16,667 bases of DNA from Acidobacteriota bacterium (GTDB taxonomy: Bacteria > Acidobacteriota > Blastocatellia > Pyrinomonadales > Pyrinomonadaceae). Under the pieces are notes generated by a model. It did no database searches and was not told the DNA's origin. It saw only the letters and a list, made by a program, of their open reading frames with translations. Below are positions 15,042-16,667 of the stretch, in pieces (the stretch's first letter is position 1; each line of letters begins with the position of its first letter). The translations under genes were made by a program, and so were the position numbers. The stretch is from positions 1-16,667 of the forward strand of contig JAEZJR010000038.1 in assembly GCA_023415725.1 (NCBI GenBank). Reading direction: 5' to 3'.

Positions 15042-15144
15042 GCGTAGCGTATCAGTTGCACCTGTTACGAACTGATACAAAAGTGACGGTGGTACTGTTA
15101 CAGGCCAAGGTGTATCAGGATGTAGCACCTGTATCTGGTACACC
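15042..15144 (-). repeat. GTAnCAG-rich structured repeat, copy 1
   Basis: A 103-base element. Its reverse complement matches 15541-15624 in two blocks: 15107-15141 against 15543-15577 (32/35) and 15042-15078 against 15588-15624 (31/37), with the central spacer differing (28 against 10 bases). Inside it GTATCAGTT and AACTGATAC form perfect 9-bp arms with a 12-base loop, and GGTGTATCAG pairs with CTGGTACACC with one mismatch. It overlaps a 61-codon open frame with a weak ribosome site that I do not accept as a gene. Confidence 0.75.
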
Positions 15145-15432
15145 TCCCGGCGAGATAGGGTTCCACCTTAAGTAAAAACGCAATTGGTTCGCTTCGGAAG
15201 TGCTGTGTTTTTGTTTCCGTGGATCACGTTGGGTCCGTGGTTTCGACTCGTCGTTTCGTGTCCTTCCTTCTTGTTCTTCTTCGGTGTTCAAGAAATTCTG
15301 AATAAACAATAACGTGAACTGAATTCGAGACTCACAGAAATGAAGATCGTTTAGTTAAGGATCGAACCTTTGGTTCTCATCATTCTGATAGCAGTCTTAA
15401 AACTTTAGTAAGTTAATTGCACAAATGAAAAT

Positions 15433-15472
15433 ACCTCGCCCTCCCTTTTCTTTCGAAAAAGGTGAACGAGGT
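15433..15472 (-). terminator. Probable terminator of mtnA
   Basis: CCTCG (15434-15438) pairs with CGAGG (15467-15471), and an inner CCTTTT/AAAAGG helix forms across an internal loop. On the minus strand it is followed by TATTTTCATTT. It lies about 145 bases after the mtnA stop, beyond the repeat copy, so the repeat would be part of the mtnA transcript. Confidence 0.55.
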
Positions 15473-15540
15473 TTAGATTGTATCAACCTTGCCACATTGT
15501 TTCATACTTAGTCAAGACTATTTTTCGTCGGCTCCTCGTA

Positions 15541-15624
15541 CCGTACCAGATACATGTGCTACAACCTGGTACACCTTACCGTGGGCCGTATCACCCGGTA
15601 ACAGGTGTAACTGGTACGCTACGC
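15541..15624 (+). repeat. GTAnCAG-rich structured repeat, copy 2, overlapping the mtnA stop codon
   Basis: An 84-base copy inverted relative to 15042-15144. GTACCAG (15543-15549) faces CTGGTAC (15566-15572), and GTAACAG and CTGGTAC recur further right, so several hairpins are possible. Its last bases (GCTACGC) contain the mtnA stop codon on the minus strand. Confidence 0.75.
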
Positions 15625-16667
15625 TTCGAACTGCTTTTTCAAGCTTTCAGTATACGGTGCTCTCGCTACGCCCTTCTCCGTGATGATCGCGGTGACGAGT
15701 TCGTTAGGCGTCACGTCGAAGGCATAGTTGGATACGCCGATGCCTTCCGGTGCGAGTTGAATGTCCTGGACGTGCGTGATCTCACGGATGTCGCGTTCTT
15801 CGATGGGTATCTGATCGCCGGTGGAGCAGTTAAGGTCCACGGTCGAGAGCGGTGCGGCGACGTAGAACGGTATTCCGTGCTGCTTCGCCATCACGGCGAC
15901 CATGTACGTACCGATCTTATTGGCCACGTCACCATTCGCCGCGATGCGGTCGCTGCCGACCACGACGGCCTGCACCCGTCCCTTCTTCATCACGTGCCCT
16001 GACATGTTGTCGGTGATCAGCGTGACCGGGATCTCGTCCTTGTGCAGCTCCCACGCCGTAAGCCTAGCACCCTGCAGATAAGGACGCGTCTCGTCCGCGA
16101 TAACGGCGATATGCTTGCCCTGGTCTACGGCTCCGCGAATCACGCCCAGGGCCGTCCCCCAGACGCCTCCGGTAGCCAAAGCACCGGCATTGCAGTGCGT
16201 TAACACCGTGTCGTTATCGTTGAGCAATTCCCCGCCGAACTGTGCGATCAGCCGCTGCGATTCGATGTCCTCGTCGTGAATGGCCTTCGACTCGCTGACA
16301 AGTATCTGCTTGATCTCGCTGACCGACCTCCCTTCGGCCTTCGCCTTCTGGAAAGTGCGTTTCATCCGGTCGATAGCCCAAAAAAGGTTCACAGCCGTAG
16401 GCCGGGTGGCACCGATCACTTCGGAGATGTAATCCACCTCTTCCTCAAGGTCGTCGACGTTCGTCCCGACGAAGCCCTTCACCCCCAACGCGATCCCGTA
16501 CGCCGCCGAAACCCCGATAGCCGGAGCCCCACGCACCACCATGTCCTTGATGCCCTTAGCGACGTCCGTATACGTCTTTAGCGTCAGCCACGTCTCCTCC
16601 GTCGGCAGCAACCGCTGATCCAACATCAAAACACCCTCATCCGACCATTTAACGGGGATAATATCCA
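15619..16667 (-). CDS. mtnA: S-methyl-5-thioribose-1-phosphate isomerase, 5' end beyond the window
   Basis: The enzyme converts methylthioribose-1-phosphate to methylthioribulose-1-phosphate in the methionine salvage pathway (cytoplasm). Hallmarks: 'DMVVRGAPAIGVSAAYGIAL', the catalytic cysteine in 'LTHCNAGALATGG' (codon 16192-16194), and the catalytic aspartate in 'VVGSDRIAANGDVANKIGTY' (codon 15949-15951). The frame stays open to the window edge and reads 'DIIPVKWSDEGVLMLDQRLL', the usual MtnA N-terminus, so the true start is outside and internal TTG/ATG codons near 16629 are not the start. It belongs to the fold of eIF2B-alpha-like proteins, but both catalytic residues favour MtnA. The stop codon lies in a dispersed repeat. 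Confidence 0.95.
   Translation of the reverse strand, partial: DIIPVKWSDEGVLMLDQRLLPTEETWLTLKTYTDVAKGIKDMVVRGAPAIGVSAAYGIALGVKGFVGTNVDDLEEEVDYISEVIGATRPTAVNLFWAIDRMKRTFQKAKAEGRSVSEIKQILVSESKAIHDEDIESQRLIAQFGGELLNDNDTVLTHCNAGALATGGVWGTALGVIRGAVDQGKHIAVIADETRPYLQGARLTAWELHKDEIPVTLITDNMSGHVMKKGRVQAVVVGSDRIAANGDVANKIGTYMVAVMAKQHGIPFYVAAPLSTVDLNCSTGDQIPIEERDIREITHVQDIQLAPEGIGVSNYAFDVTPNELVTAIITEKGVARAPYTESLKKQFEA

Larger units (their letters stand above)
14868..15618. other. 750-base gene-free region between ETF-QO and mtnA
   Basis: No convincing gene. From left to right it holds an inverted pair of A/T word tracts (14876-14985), one copy of the GTAnCAG-rich repeat (15042-15144), a stretch of degenerate TCCGTGG / TTCGTGTCC / TTCTTG words at about 15208-15300, about 130 bases (15300-15430) in which I see nothing, a terminator-like hairpin, and a second, inverted repeat copy (15541-15624). 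Confidence 0.65.

Noticed and set aside
14993..15175. 61-codon plus-strand open frame with AGG 5 bases before its ATG
   Set aside because: It runs straight through the structured repeat copy and an A/T word tract. The protein has no recognisable domain, and the inverted copy does not preserve the frame because its centre is 18 bases shorter and it ends at mtnA.
15042..15624. CRISPR array
   Set aside because: The repeated words are 7-10 bases with irregular spacing and both orientations, not 24-37 base direct repeats with uniform spacers, and no cas gene is present.
16627..16629. TTG as the start codon of mtnA
   Set aside because: The frame continues upstream to the window edge with family-like residues (VKWSDEGVL), so the gene is cut by the window and not started there.

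Overview
The window looks like chromosomal DNA of a moderately GC-rich, Gram-negative-type bacterium. An Acidobacteriota/Blastocatellia-like host is my best guess. It rests on the mix of genes (a two-gene M16 peptidase operon, an OmpA protein with a long coiled coil, tandem NTF2-like exported proteins, ETF-ubiquinone oxidoreductase, MtnA, a bacterial Rad52) and on the style of the intergenic repeats. No marker gene here fixes the taxonomy.

Layout. Bases 1-2200: a leftward pair (XRE repressor-like protein, then a small four-helix membrane protein) diverges from a rightward Rad52/DdrA-type annealing protein across a repeat-containing control region. Bases 2271-3260: an exported protein with two NTF2-like domains, closed by a bidirectional terminator. 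Bases 3279-6293: a leftward operon of two M16 peptidases, the upstream one with an intact HxxEH zinc site and the downstream one with the site lost and a beta-rich C-terminal domain added. Bases 6468-8021: a leftward OmpA-type envelope protein, divergent from an MsbA-like ABC exporter (8144-9937). Bases 10091-12293: a rightward yicC - four-helix-bundle (S23-type) gene - gmk - rpoZ cluster. The S23-type gene lies between A/T-rich phrase-like tracts inside an otherwise conventional housekeeping order. Bases 12294-13050: REP-like palindromes, two terminators, a small CsbD stress protein and further tracts. Bases 13050-14867: leftward ETF-ubiquinone oxidoreductase carrying a low-complexity in-frame insertion. 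Bases 14868-15618: about 750 bases without a convincing gene, holding two inverted copies of a roughly 85-103 bp repeat. Bases 15619-16667: leftward mtnA, whose 5' end lies beyond the window.

Functionally this is mostly housekeeping: nucleotide synthesis (Gmk), transcription (RpoZ), RNA turnover (YicC), lipid export (MsbA-like), electron transfer from fatty-acid/amino-acid oxidation (ETF-QO), methionine salvage (MtnA) and envelope upkeep (OmpA, M16). I see no CRISPR array, no toxin-antitoxin or defence island, no transposase and no tRNA or rRNA. The most unusual signal is between the genes: at least three classes of short dispersed element. These are (i) a GTAnCAG-rich structured repeat with three copies, one of which supplies the mtnA stop codon; (ii) an inverted pair of REP-like palindromes around the rpoZ terminator; and (iii) degenerate word-like tracts at gene ends, around the S23-type gene and inside the ETF-QO gene. 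All alignments were made by eye.
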